A DNA stretch of 64,000 nucleotides, from NCBI GenBank assembly GCA_031296325.1, contig JARLFY010000018.1:25716-89715 (forward strand), given 5' to 3'. Positions 25,572 to 34,374 of the stretch are shown piece after piece; position 1 is the stretch's first letter, and the number at the start of each line of letters is the position of its first letter. The notes below the pieces were generated by a model, which saw only the letters and a program-made list of their open reading frames with translations, made no database searches and was not told where the DNA came from. Source of the stretch: Acidobacteriaceae bacterium (GTDB lineage Bacteria; Acidobacteriota; Terriglobia; Terriglobales; Acidobacteriaceae). The position numbers and the translations under genes are program-made.

Positions 25572-25628
25572 AGGGGAACACTCTTTCCGTGGAAACTGAT
25601 TTCAATTCTAGTCTGCTATAACGAGAAT

Positions 25629-26618
25629 TTACAGGATGGCGAATGGCAGCGGGATCGGAGTCGCGGTGCCTCCGAGATAGGTCAGGGGCAGGTTGCGGTC
25701 GAGAGCCTCGCGGCGAATGATTCCGAGGGCGAGTTGCGTCGGCTCGGTGTGGCTGGGGAGAAGGATGGAGGCGACGCTGGTGAGTTCGGCTACGGGAACG
25801 CCGTCGGCTTCGAGCGAGGTGCCGGGAGTGGGAAGCGATCCGGTGAGGGCGAAGCCGCTGAGAGCGCGGTGAACCTTGCCACGCGAACGGATGCGCTCGA
25901 CGATCTCCTGGCCGATGTAGCAGCCCTTGGTGAAGTGCAGGGCGCGGGTTTGGCTGGTCTCCTGCGGCAGGTCGCGTTCACGAATGTCGGTGCCGTAGCG
26001 CGGAGTTCCTTCGAGCAGGCGGAGGTCTTCGAGGGACTCTGAGTTTGCCTGTGCGGCTCCTGCGGCGACGAGCGCGGCGGCAAGCTGCTGGGTTGTCGCT
26101 GGATCGGCCCAGAGTTCGAGGCGCGGAACCAACGGGCTATGCGCGTGGAGGATGTCGACCGGTGCGGCGTTCCAGAGAGTGGATTCGAGGTAAAGCGAGT
26201 CGTGCGGCTGTGTGGCGAGGCCGATAGAGGTCAGCAGTGCGGCCGATTGCGGGCCAACGAGAAGAAGGCCGGAGCGTGGCTCGGAGATCTCGGCTAGCTC
26301 CACGTCGTCCATGATGATGAAGTGGTCGAGCTGGGCGAGGAGCTTGGCGAGCTGATCGCGGCTGGTCTGGAGCAGGATCGCATCGGGAAGCAGGAAGGCG
26401 GTCAGATCGCCCTGAATCTGTCCCTGCGCGTTGAGGACGAAGTTGTAGCAACCCACTCCGGGAGTGAGCTGCTGGATCGAGTTGGTGACCATGCCGTTGA
26501 GCCAGCGCAGGCGGTCGGGGCCAGTGACACGCAGCCATCCGACGTTGTCGAGAGGCGCTAGGGCGGCGGATTGGAGCAGGGCGGCGAGGGACGCGTTGGA
26601 GTCTTGTGAGCTGGTCAT
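25629..26618 (-). CDS. ygfZ: YgfZ/GcvT-domain tRNA-modifying/Fe-S protein
   Basis: A folate-binding protein of the YgfZ group that supports Fe-S enzymes. The family signature KGCYIGQEIVERIRSRGKV (K-G-C-Y-x-G-Q-E) is present, with N-terminal GcvT-like segments (GWLRVTGPDRLRWLNGMVTN). The ATG at 26618 gives 329 residues, the normal size. The longer open frame upstream runs through repeat sequence and has Pro-rich nonsense character, so it is rejected. No strong ribosome site is visible. Confidence 0.88.
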   Translation of the reverse strand: MTSSQDSNASLAALLQSAALAPLDNVGWLRVTGPDRLRWLNGMVTNSIQQLTPGVGCYNFVLNAQGQIQGDLTAFLLPDAILLQTSRDQLAKLLAQLDHFIIMDDVELAEISEPRSGLLLVGPQSAALLTSIGLATQPHDSLYLESTLWNAAPVDILHAHSPLVPRLELWADPATTQQLAAALVAAGAAQANSESLEDLRLLEGTPRYGTDIRERDLPQETSQTRALHFTKGCYIGQEIVERIRSRGKVHRALSGFALTGSLPTPGTSLEADGVPVAELTSVASILLPSHTEPTQLALGIIRREALDRNLPLTYLGGTATPIPLPFAIL

Positions 26619-26669
26619 ATTTGAATTAGATCGAGTGCGGCGAGCGAACGATTCCTCTTCGGGATTTCG

Positions 26670-26975
26670 ATAGGTCGGGCCTTCAGCCCTCGGTCTTGTG
26701 CGGGCCTTGGATCTCGGGCTTCGCCCAAGGCTGGTATAGGGCGCGCCTTGGTCGCTTTCGGGCAAAGGCAAAGGGCAAAAGAACATAGGCAAAGGCAAAG
26801 GCGAGAGCAAAGACAACATCAAAGACAACAGTAAAGGCTGGTGGTGCGATCTGTATTCATCCCACCCATCGCGATGTTGCTGCGATGGATGGGGCACTCG
26901 TTATGAAGCAAGGGCGAGAAGCAGATTCCTCCGCTTCGCTACGGAAGGACAAGCGAAGTTCGCTGCGGAAGGACA
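26670..26975 (+). repeat. Composite interspersed repeat (GGTCGGGCCTTCAGCCC, hairpin unit B, unit A)
   Basis: Starts with TAGGTCGGGCCTTCAGCCCT, continues with AAAGGCAAAGGC-type strings, then hairpin unit B (ATTCATCCCACCCATCGC ... GCGATGGATGGGGCACTC, 26855-26899) and unit A (GCAGATTCCTCCGCTTCGCT ACGG, from 26921). The same order recurs at 36890-37110 and, less fully, at 53541-53745. It fills most of the 457-bp gap before the metalloprotease gene. Confidence 0.7.
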
Positions 26976-27075
26976 AGCGAAGAAAGAGCAACGGGCAAGA
27001 ACAAAGCGTTATGCAGAGAACTGCGTACACTGTGATTATAGCGACCGGATATGGCGGTGGCGTGGAGGTTTGGTG

Positions 27076-28818
27076 GTGAGTTCGATGCGGCGTTTGATTG
27101 GGGCAGAGTGGTTGCGCAGAGGATTGTTGGCGCTGGCTTTGGTTGCGCTTGGTGGCGGCGTTGTGTTCGCGCAGGGATCAGGCGCATCGGGTGCGGAGGC
27201 GAAACAGGGTTCCGCAAGTGCGCAATCTTCATCGCCAAGTACGCCGCAGACAGTGCCGAATGCGCTGCCGGTGGCTTCTCCTTCGCCGAGCACTGCTTCT
27301 CCCTCGCCGAGCGCAGCTCCTCTGCCGAACACGGTTCCCCCGAGCGCGACTTCTCCGCTGACCAAGGCGCAGGCCAGGGAGCTGTTTCAATCCGTCGACG
27401 AGATTCTGGCGTTCGTCAGCAAGGATACGGATCTGCCGATTGTGCATGGCGTGAAGCGCAAGATGCTGACGCGCGATGCGGTGAACAAATATCTGCGGGG
27501 AAAGTTCGATGAGGATGCGGGAGCGAAGCGGCTACAGCGATCGGAGATTGTGCTGAAGAAGTTCGGCCTGCTGGATCGCGACTTCAACCTGCGTCCATTT
27601 ATGATCTCGCTGCTGACCGAGCAGGTGGCGGGCTTCTACGACAGCAAGACCAAGACGGTGAACCTGCTGGATTGGATCGCTCCCGAGGAACAGAAGCCGG
27701 TATTGGCGCATGAATTGACCCATGCGTTGCAGGATCAGAGGGTGGGGCTGTCGAAGTGGTCGTCGGTGGGATCGAATGCGATTGCCAGGAATGCGATGGA
27801 AGACAATCAGCACATCCAGACCGACGAGGCGGATACGGCGCGCGATGCGGTGGCCGAGGGACAGGCGATGGTGACCTTCCTCGACTACTCGCTGCGCGAG
27901 ACGGGCAAGACGCTACAGAGCGCGCCGGAGTTGATGGAGAGGCTGAAGGGATCGCTGTCGGATACCAGCGGATCGCCAATTCTGGAGCGGGCTCCGCTGC
28001 TGTTGCAACGGTCGCTGCTGTTTCCCTACAGCGAGGGGATGTGCTTCGAGGACGCGATTCTGGTGAAAAACGGCAAGGACGCGGCCTTTGGCGCGGTTCT
28101 GGCTAGCCCGCCGAACTCTAGCTTCGAGATTCTGCACCCGGAGGCCTACATGGCGCACACTCCGGTTCCGGTGCTGCGGTTGCCGGATATTCATCCGCTG
28201 ATTGACGCGCAGTACACGCCATATGACGTGGGAGTGATGGGGGAGTTCGATGTGCAGATTCTGACCGAGTTGTTTGGCGGGCAGGAGATTGCGGCGGCTC
28301 TGGCTCCAGAGTGGCGCGGAGGCATCTACTATGCAGCGCAGAGGAGATCTGCGGTGACGGCGGCGGAGAAGGCCTCGACCGCGTCGATTGCTCTGCTGTA
28401 TGAGTCGAAGTGGAGGAATGAGGACTCGGCGCGGTCGTTCCTGCGCGTCTATGCGGGGGAGCTGCCGCGCAAATACTCTGGGCTGGCGCGCCGGACGCAG
28501 GACGAGGCCGACGAGAGCGAGCAGGTCTACTCGACCAGCGAGGGCGACGTGCTGCTGTCGATCGACGGGACGGGAGTGTTTATCAGCGAGGGATTTCCCC
28601 TGGAACTGGCGAGGAAGCTGCGAGATCGCGTGGGGAAGGCGCAGTCCGATGGGCCGCTGGAGGTGGCGGGAGCAGGAAATAGAGGCGGCTCGAATGCCTT
28701 CGCGCGGGACGCTGGGGCCTTTGATCCGGGGCTGTCGCTGGCGCAGAAGATTTCTTCGGCGGGCGTGATGAAGGCGGCGATAGACGACGCGGAACGATAT
28801 ACTCTGAAGCGGCAATAA
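27076..28818 (+). CDS. Exported protein with HExxH zinc-protease-like motif
   Basis: A ~580-residue secreted protein. The signal peptide is RRGLLALALVALGGGVVFAQ, followed by a Ser/Pro/Ala-rich linker of about 60 residues. The central domain contains AHELTHALQDQ, a gluzincin-type HExxH (about residues 212-216), preceded by VAGFYDSKTKTVNLLD and followed by an Asp/Glu-rich helix (EADTARDAVAEGQAM) that may supply the third ligand. The peptidase role is inferred from this motif only. GGAGG at 27064 favours GTG at 27073 or 27076 over ATG at 27085. Confidence 0.78.
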   Translation: MSSMRRLIGAEWLRRGLLALALVALGGGVVFAQGSGASGAEAKQGSASAQSSSPSTPQTVPNALPVASPSPSTASPSPSAAPLPNTVPPSATSPLTKAQARELFQSVDEILAFVSKDTDLPIVHGVKRKMLTRDAVNKYLRGKFDEDAGAKRLQRSEIVLKKFGLLDRDFNLRPFMISLLTEQVAGFYDSKTKTVNLLDWIAPEEQKPVLAHELTHALQDQRVGLSKWSSVGSNAIARNAMEDNQHIQTDEADTARDAVAEGQAMVTFLDYSLRETGKTLQSAPELMERLKGSLSDTSGSPILERAPLLLQRSLLFPYSEGMCFEDAILVKNGKDAAFGAVLASPPNSSFEILHPEAYMAHTPVPVLRLPDIHPLIDAQYTPYDVGVMGEFDVQILTELFGGQEIAAALAPEWRGGIYYAAQRRSAVTAAEKASTASIALLYESKWRNEDSARSFLRVYAGELPRKYSGLARRTQDEADESEQVYSTSEGDVLLSIDGTGVFISEGFPLELARKLRDRVGKAQSDGPLEVAGAGNRGGSNAFARDAGAFDPGLSLAQKISSAGVMKAAIDDAERYTLKRQ

Positions 28819-28866
28819 AGATGGGATCGACGCGCAGCGAGCGCGGACGAGATTGGAGCGAAGTAC

Positions 28867-29727
28867 ATGCAGATTGCAGAGATTGGCATCATCGGAGGCA
28901 GCGGCCTGTACGCCATGCCGGGGTTGACGGGAGTACGCGAGCATGTGGTGGAGACGCCCTTTGGCAATCCCTCGGACGCGTTCATTCTGGGCGAGTTGGA
29001 AGGGCGCAAGGTGGCGTTTCTGGCGCGGCACGGACGCGGGCACAGGATTCTGCCCAGCGAGCTGAACTTTCGCGCCAACATCTATGCGATGAAATCGCTG
29101 GGCGTGGAGCAGATTCTCTCCGTCTCCGCCGTGGGTTCGTTGAAGGAAGAGCATAAGCCGACCGACTTCGTGATTGCCGATCAGTTTATCGACCGAACCT
29201 TCGCGCGCAATGGGACGTTCTTTGGCGAAGGGATTGTGGCGCACGTTGGGTTTGGCGATCCGGTCTGCGCTTGCGTTGGCAAGGCTCTGGCAGATGCCTG
29301 CGCGGAGGTTGGCGTGGTGGGCAAGCGTGGCGGAACCTACGTCTGCATGGAAGGCCCGCAGTTTTCCACCCGGGCGGAGTCGAACCTGTATCGCAGCTGG
29401 GGCGCGGATGTGATTGGGATGACCAATCTACAGGAGGCCAAGCTGGCCCGCGAGGCGGAGATCTGCTACGCCACAATGGCGATGGTTACGGACTATGATT
29501 GCTGGCGCGAGGGACATGACGACGTGACGGTCGATCAAATTATTGCGGTCTCGCACAAGAACGCGGACAACGCAGCGAAGGTTGTACGAGCCGCAGTGGC
29601 GAAGATGCCGAAGGAGAGAACCTGTTCGTGCGGCAGTGCACTGAAGTTTGCCGTGATGACGGATCCAAAGGCAATTCCACAAGCGGCACGGGAGCGACTT
29701 GGATTGCTGATTGGCAAGTATTTGTAG
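28867..29727 (+). CDS. mtnP: S-methyl-5'-thioadenosine phosphorylase
   Basis: Splits methylthioadenosine with phosphate to adenine and methylthioribose-1-phosphate. The 286-residue protein has the purine phosphorylase type-2 pattern: [45 protein letters not shown] and [19 protein letters not shown]. The last is the MTAP signature with the catalytic/phosphate residues. GGAG precedes the ATG by 8 nt. It follows the exported protease by 48 bp and is followed by a palindromic hairpin. Confidence 0.94.
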   Translation: MQIAEIGIIGGSGLYAMPGLTGVREHVVETPFGNPSDAFILGELEGRKVAFLARHGRGHRILPSELNFRANIYAMKSLGVEQILSVSAVGSLKEEHKPTDFVIADQFIDRTFARNGTFFGEGIVAHVGFGDPVCACVGKALADACAEVGVVGKRGGTYVCMEGPQFSTRAESNLYRSWGADVIGMTNLQEAKLAREAEICYATMAMVTDYDCWREGHDDVTVDQIIAVSHKNADNAAKVVRAAVAKMPKERTCSCGSALKFAVMTDPKAIPQAARERLGLLIGKYL

Positions 29728-29728
29728 G

Positions 29729-29756
29729 CTACATATTCGCGTTGGCGAATATGTAG
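29729..29756 (+). terminator. Perfect hairpin after mtnP
   Basis: CTACATATTCGC and GCGAATATGTAG form a perfect 12-bp stem with a GTTG loop, starting 1 bp after the mtnP stop. A weaker related sequence (GTATTCGCCTAGACGTATAT GTG, from about 29765) follows. There is no T-run, so it is either a non-canonical terminator or an mRNA 3'-end stabiliser. Confidence 0.5.
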
Positions 29757-29827
29757 CTGTATTGTATTCGCCTAGACGTATATGTGTAGCTGTAATTGAA
29801 GTTACGGATTGATTGGGAGGTAGGAGT

Positions 29828-30766
29828 ATGTCGATACTAGTGGTTGGATCTGTGGCGTTCGATAGTATTAGTACGCCTCACGGGAAAGTGGATCACTGTC
29901 TGGGCGGCGCTGCGACGTACTTTGCGCTGGCTGCGAGCTACTTCGCCGATGTACGCGTGATTGCGGTGGTTGGCGAGGACTTCCTGCCCCAGCATGAGGC
30001 TGTGTTAACGGCGCGAGGCATCGACACGCGGGGCATCGAGACTGCGCCGGGGCTGAGCTTTCATTGGATGGGCGCGTATGCCGGAGCGATGAATGAGGCT
30101 GAGACGCTGAACACGGACCTCAACGTCTTCGCGGATTTCGAGCCAAAGATTCCCGCAGCCTATCTCGATAGCGAGTATTTATTTCTGGCCAACATCGATC
30201 CCTTGTTGCAGGCTCGGGTGCGCAACCAGATGCCGGATGTGAAGCTGGTCTGCGGCGATACGATGAACTACTGGATCTCTGCACATGCGGAGAATCTGGC
30301 GAAGGTGTTGCGCGAACTCGACGTGCTGCTGATCAATGACGGCGAGGCGCGAATGCTGTCGGGCGAGCAGAACGCGACGAAGGCGGCGGCGAAGGTGTTG
30401 TCGATGGGGCCAAAGTCGCTGGTGATGAAGCATGGCGAGTACGGAGCGACGGCCTTCTTCGGAGCGCATTCGTTTGCAGGCAAGGCGACGTCGAGGCCGT
30501 TCCGCGCTCCTGCGATGCCGATGGCCGAGGTGGTCGATCCGACTGGAGCGGGCGACTCGTTTGCCGGAGGATTCTATGGATACATCGCTTCGCAGCCGGA
30601 GTTGACGCCGGAGGTCTTTCGGCGGGCGATGTTCTACGGCGGCGTGATGGGATCGTTTGCGTGTGAGCGATTTGGCACGGAGCGCTTGCAGTCCTTGACA
30701 CGCGAGGAGATCGAAACTCGCTTCAAGTTATTTAGGGAGATGTCGCACCTTGCCCCAGAGATCTAG
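29828..30766 (+). CDS. PfkB-family carbohydrate/nucleoside kinase
   Basis: A 312-residue ribokinase-fold sugar kinase. N-terminal ILVVGSVAFDSI, the GGAATYFALAASYF substrate segment and the C-terminal VDPTGAGDSFAGGFYG motif with the catalytic Asp are all present. The substrate cannot be read from sequence; sugar, nucleoside or methylthioribose-like substrates are possible given mtnP upstream. GGGAGGTAGGAG precedes the ATG at 29828. The stop lies before the membrane glycosyltransferase start, so the two are probably co-transcribed. Confidence 0.88.
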   Translation: MSILVVGSVAFDSISTPHGKVDHCLGGAATYFALAASYFADVRVIAVVGEDFLPQHEAVLTARGIDTRGIETAPGLSFHWMGAYAGAMNEAETLNTDLNVFADFEPKIPAAYLDSEYLFLANIDPLLQARVRNQMPDVKLVCGDTMNYWISAHAENLAKVLRELDVLLINDGEARMLSGEQNATKAAAKVLSMGPKSLVMKHGEYGATAFFGAHSFAGKATSRPFRAPAMPMAEVVDPTGAGDSFAGGFYGYIASQPELTPEVFRRAMFYGGVMGSFACERFGTERLQSLTREEIETRFKLFREMSHLAPEI

Positions 30767-30779
30767 AAAAGAACGGACG

Positions 30780-32558
30780 ATGACGGCACCGCGCGGATCG
30801 CGACTCTTTGGGAGTGGGCGATCCGGCGCGCCGGCTGTTGCTGCGGATTTCAACTCGGACGCAGTGGAGCCAGCGACGCGCGAGGAGATCTTTCCTGTGG
30901 CGATGGCGGCGGTGCTGCTGGGATTCATGGCACTGATCGTCTGCTATACGCGCGGCTATCTGCTGCTGTATGGCGACGCTGTGGCGCATCTGGGAATTGC
31001 GCGGCGAATTCTGGACACGCGCAATCCGGGGTTGGTGCAGTTGGGCGGAGTTTGGCTGCCGCTGCCGCATCTGTTGATGCTGCCGTTTGTGCAGAAGATG
31101 GAGTGGTGGCAGAACGGGCTGGCCGGGGCCTGGCCTTCGCTGATCTGCTACATTCTGGGCGTAATTGGCTTTTTTCGCCTGAGTCGGCGGATGTTGGCGC
31201 CGCGCTGGGCTTTGGCGGCGACGGCGTTCTATGCGCTGAATCCGAATCTGCTGTATCTGGCCACGACGGCGATGACGGAGCCGCTGTTTCTGGCGCTGCT
31301 GATCTGGCTGGCGCTGGTGACGGTGGAGTGCGTGGAGGCGATTCGCGCGGATCAAGCGACGCAGGTGAAGCGGCGGCTGATCGCTCTCGGACTGCTGATC
31401 TTTGCCGCCGTGTTTACGCGCTACGACGGATGGATTGCGGGCGCGGCGGTGTGGTGCGTGGTGGCCTGGCAACTACTGCGCGCGCGCGGATTGTGGCGAC
31501 GCGTGGGTGTGTCGTTCGCGGTGTTTACGCTGCTGGCGGTTGCCGGGCCGCTGCTGTGGCTGTGGTACAACCGACACTTTTGTCACGATCCGCTGGACTT
31601 TATGCGCGGGCCTTACTCGGCTCCGGCGATTGAACGCAGGACCTCGCCTCCGGGATCGAAGCACTATCGCGGGTGGCATAATCCGGGCTGGGCGGTGCTG
31701 TTTTATACGCGCACGGCGCAGGTGGATGCGGCGGCGTGGGAGACGGGATTTGCGCTGCTGCTGGCCAGCGTTGCGGGGATCTGGGTTGCGCTGCGACAGA
31801 AGATTGCGCGGGCTGCGCTGTTGCTGTGGATTCCGCTTCCCTTCTACGTCTACTCGGTGGCTTATGGGTCAGTGCCGATCTTTATACCTGAGCTTTATCC
31901 GCACTCGTTTTACAACGCTCGCTATGGGATGGAGATGCTGCCGGCGTTGGTGTTGTTTGCTGCGGTGGCTGCGGCGGCGTGGGAGCGGAGTCGCGCGAAA
32001 ACGGTTTCGCCCAGCGCTGGAGCGGGCAAGACGGTGCGACCGCTTTATCTGGTGGGGATCGCGTTGGCCGTGGCGAATGCGCTGGGATTGGTTTATGGAA
32101 CGGCAGTGGTGCAGAAGTGCGCTGGGTTGATTGAGCATCGCCCAAGCACCTTGCTGGCGCGTTACGATATGCCGCTGGTGTTGAAAGAGGGGGTGGTGAA
32201 CGCGACCACGCGGGTTCCGTTCGAGCGAAATCTGGCGCTGGCTCTGGCGGATCTGCCAGCGGGCGCGCCGATATTGATGCAGGAATCGGATCACATTGGG
32301 GCGTTGCAGGACGCGGGGATTGCACTGCGCCAGACGATCAACGAGAGCGACTACGACAGTTGGCATGCGGCCTTGCAGGCTCCGGCGGATCATGCGGCGT
32401 ATGTCGTTGCCCTGACCGACGACGCGGTTGCGAAGGCTGTGGGCGAACACCCGGAGGGCCTACAGGAGTTGACGATTTTGTGCGGCACAGGACAGCCCTG
32501 CGCGCGCATCTATCAGTCAGATCGGTTTGCTGCGACGGGGGCGGCAAGGAGCAAGTAG
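30780..32558 (+). CDS. Polytopic membrane glycosyltransferase (GT-C, ArnT/PMT-like)
   Basis: A ~592-residue integral membrane protein with about ten hydrophobic helices. The first extracytoplasmic loop reads LLLYGDAVAHLGIARRILD, an Asp-containing motif of GT-C polyprenyl-phosphate glycosyltransferases. Later helices include LATTAMTEPLFLALLIWLAL, and a soluble C-terminal part follows. Substrates are unknown. ATG at 30780 is listed; TTG at 30750, preceded by AGGGAG and overlapping the end of the kinase gene, is a real alternative. Confidence 0.8.
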   Translation: MTAPRGSRLFGSGRSGAPAVAADFNSDAVEPATREEIFPVAMAAVLLGFMALIVCYTRGYLLLYGDAVAHLGIARRILDTRNPGLVQLGGVWLPLPHLLMLPFVQKMEWWQNGLAGAWPSLICYILGVIGFFRLSRRMLAPRWALAATAFYALNPNLLYLATTAMTEPLFLALLIWLALVTVECVEAIRADQATQVKRRLIALGLLIFAAVFTRYDGWIAGAAVWCVVAWQLLRARGLWRRVGVSFAVFTLLAVAGPLLWLWYNRHFCHDPLDFMRGPYSAPAIERRTSPPGSKHYRGWHNPGWAVLFYTRTAQVDAAAWETGFALLLASVAGIWVALRQKIARAALLLWIPLPFYVYSVAYGSVPIFIPELYPHSFYNARYGMEMLPALVLFAAVAAAAWERSRAKTVSPSAGAGKTVRPLYLVGIALAVANALGLVYGTAVVQKCAGLIEHRPSTLLARYDMPLVLKEGVVNATTRVPFERNLALALADLPAGAPILMQESDHIGALQDAGIALRQTINESDYDSWHAALQAPADHAAYVVALTDDAVAKAVGEHPEGLQELTILCGTGQPCARIYQSDRFAATGAARSK

Positions 32559-32599
32559 GACATTTTCCGCAATGGGGAAGTCCATCGTGGAGCGAGAAA

Positions 32600-32662
32600 A
32601 ACAGATTCCTTCGCTTCGCTACGGAATGACAAAAAATAGGTCTATAGCGACAGTGAAAATGC
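32600..32662 (-). repeat. Interspersed repeat unit A with C-like tail
   Basis: ACAGATTCCTTCGCTTCGCT followed by ACGGAATGACAA, then GGTCTATAGCGACAGTGA, a variant of unit C. It fills the 146-bp gap before the MgtC gene. Confidence 0.7.
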
Positions 32663-32704
32663 TGTAATGCGGTGCTACTATCGCTGCGAAGTCAAAATAA
32701 TCCT

Positions 32705-33409
32705 ATGATCGTAAACTTACCGATTCACTTCAGCACGATTGAGCAAGTGGTGTTTCTGCAAGGCACCACGACGCGGTTGTTAATGGCCTGCGCCATGGGC
32801 GGACTGATCGGCATGGAGCGGGAGTGGCGGCACAAGGCCTCGGGGCTGCGCACCAACATGCTGCTGTGCATGGGATGCGCTCTGTTTACGGTGCTGTCAG
32901 GCGTGCTGGCCGGGGCGGAGACGGGCGACAAGAGTCGCGTGGCGTCAAACATTGTGCAGGGGATTGGGTTCCTCGGCGCGGGCTTGATTCTGCATACGCG
33001 CAATCGGGTTCTGGGGCTGACCAGCGCGGCTACGGTCTTCGTGGTGGCGTCGATTGGGATGGCCTGCGGAGCGGGGTTATACGTCGAGGCGGCGATTGCT
33101 ACGGCGATTGTGTTTATTGCGCTGCGGTTCATTGGAGTGCTGGAGACGCGCTCGGGATGGAAGCGTTACCCGATGCTGTATGAGGTGCGCGGGAGCGACG
33201 AGGGTCGGATGTTTACAGCGATTCTGGCGGTACTCGATCGCGAACAGATACGGCTGAATATTGTGGAACGAGACAGAGTGGGCGATTTGGATCGAGTCAC
33301 GTTTACTCTGCTTGCCAGCGGCGCTCGGCATAGTCAGTTGCTTGCGGAGTTGGTGGCGAGCGATGCGACGGATCAGGTGGTTGCGTTCCGCGATGAAGAG
33401 GAAGATTAG
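32705..33409 (+). CDS. MgtC/SapB family membrane protein
   Basis: A 234-residue inner-membrane protein. The MgtC signature is clear: LLMACAMGGLIGMEREWRHKASGLRTNMLLCMG, GIGFLGAGLILH and the GLTSAATVFVVASIGMACG helix. Four to five membrane helices are followed by a ~75-residue cytosolic domain. MgtC proteins are linked to magnesium or acid-stress adaptation and ATP synthase control. The ATG at 32705 is chosen because the earlier TTG-frame adds no conserved residues; no Shine-Dalgarno is visible. Confidence 0.88.
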   Translation: MIVNLPIHFSTIEQVVFLQGTTTRLLMACAMGGLIGMEREWRHKASGLRTNMLLCMGCALFTVLSGVLAGAETGDKSRVASNIVQGIGFLGAGLILHTRNRVLGLTSAATVFVVASIGMACGAGLYVEAAIATAIVFIALRFIGVLETRSGWKRYPMLYEVRGSDEGRMFTAILAVLDREQIRLNIVERDRVGDLDRVTFTLLASGARHSQLLAELVASDATDQVVAFRDEEED

Positions 33410-33447
33410 AGCATTTTCGGTAATGGTGTGAACCGTAGTAGTGCGAA

Positions 33448-33515
33448 CGAAATGCGGGGATTCTTTGCTTCGCTCAGAATGACAATCCGTTTCTGGTCTA
33501 CAGTAATTCGAGAGA
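33448..33515 (-). repeat. Interspersed repeat units A and C
   Basis: CGAAATGCGGGGATTCTTTG followed by CTTCGCTCAGAATGACAAT (A), then GTCTACAGTAATTCGAGAG (C). It ends about 10 bp before the dapF ribosome site, so it lies in the dapF 5' region. Confidence 0.75.
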
Positions 33516-33528
33516 TGCTCCAAGGAGA

Positions 33529-34374
33529 ATGATGATTGATTTTGTGAAGGCTCATGCCTGCGGCAATGACTTTTTGATTCTGGACGAGGCGTTGGCGGGC
33601 GGCGCTCATGCGGCGTTGGCGCAGAGGCTCTGCTCGCGAAACACCAGCGTTGGCGCGGATGGAATCGAGTTTCTGGAGCGCCGCTCGAATGGCGAATTCT
33701 ATCTGCGGCTGTTCAACGCCGATGGCAGCGAGGCGGAGCTGTCGGGCAACGGGACGCGCTGCGTGGCGGCGTGGCTGGCCGAGAGCGAGGGACTCAAGCA
33801 GGTTGCGCTGGGAACGTTGGGCGGGGTGCGAAGTTGTCGCGTGATTGGTCGAGAGGGCGCGAGCTACCTGATCGAGAGCGAGATGGGAGTGCCGCAGGTG
33901 GAGGCGCGAACGATTGAGATTCCCGGAGTGGGCGCGGTCGCAGGAGCAGTGGTGAACGTGGGGAATCCTCACTTCGTGCTGTTCGTCGAGCGCGAGGACT
34001 TTGGCGCGCATGGGCTGAGCTGGCAGGAGTTGGGGGCGAAGATTGCGACCAGCCCGCTGTTTGCTCATGGAACCAACGTCGAGTTTGTGCAGGTGCGCTC
34101 GGCGACGGAGATTGCGTTTCGCATCTATGAGCGCGGCTGCGGGCCGACGACCTCTTCGGGGACGGGGACCTGCGCGTCAACCTCTGCATCGATGGCGCTG
34201 CGCGGGACGGCGCGCGAGTTGAAGGCGATTGCCGAGGGCGGGGCGCAGAGAACGGTTTGGCCCACGAACGACGCGGTGATGCGCCTGACCGGGCCAGCGG
34301 AGATCGTATGTCAGGGGAAGGCGTTTCAAGTGAATGCAGCGGTGGCGGGCAAGCCAGCGGTGGTGCTGTTTTGA
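33529..34374 (+). CDS. dapF: Diaminopimelate epimerase-like protein, second active-site Cys replaced by Ser
   Basis: DapF interconverts LL- and meso-diaminopimelate with two cysteines. Here the first, C78 in SGNGTRCVA, is present. The second motif, normally RGxGxTxxCGTG, reads RGCGPTTSSGTG, so S210 occupies the catalytic cysteine's place; C204 and C215 are close by. The N-terminal HACGNDFLILD and GNPHFVLF segments are normal. It is followed by ldcA and mpl, which fits peptidoglycan/DAP metabolism. Reduced or altered activity is possible. AAGGAG precedes ATGATG (33529 or 33532). Confidence 0.85.
   Translation: MMIDFVKAHACGNDFLILDEALAGGAHAALAQRLCSRNTSVGADGIEFLERRSNGEFYLRLFNADGSEAELSGNGTRCVAAWLAESEGLKQVALGTLGGVRSCRVIGREGASYLIESEMGVPQVEARTIEIPGVGAVAGAVVNVGNPHFVLFVEREDFGAHGLSWQELGAKIATSPLFAHGTNVEFVQVRSATEIAFRIYERGCGPTTSSGTGTCASTSASMALRGTARELKAIAEGGAQRTVWPTNDAVMRLTGPAEIVCQGKAFQVNAAVAGKPAVVLF

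Noticed and set aside
25629..26897. Extended N-terminus of YgfZ
   Set aside because: The first ~93 codons lie in composite repeat sequence and have no similarity to the family; ATG at 26618 gives the normal length.
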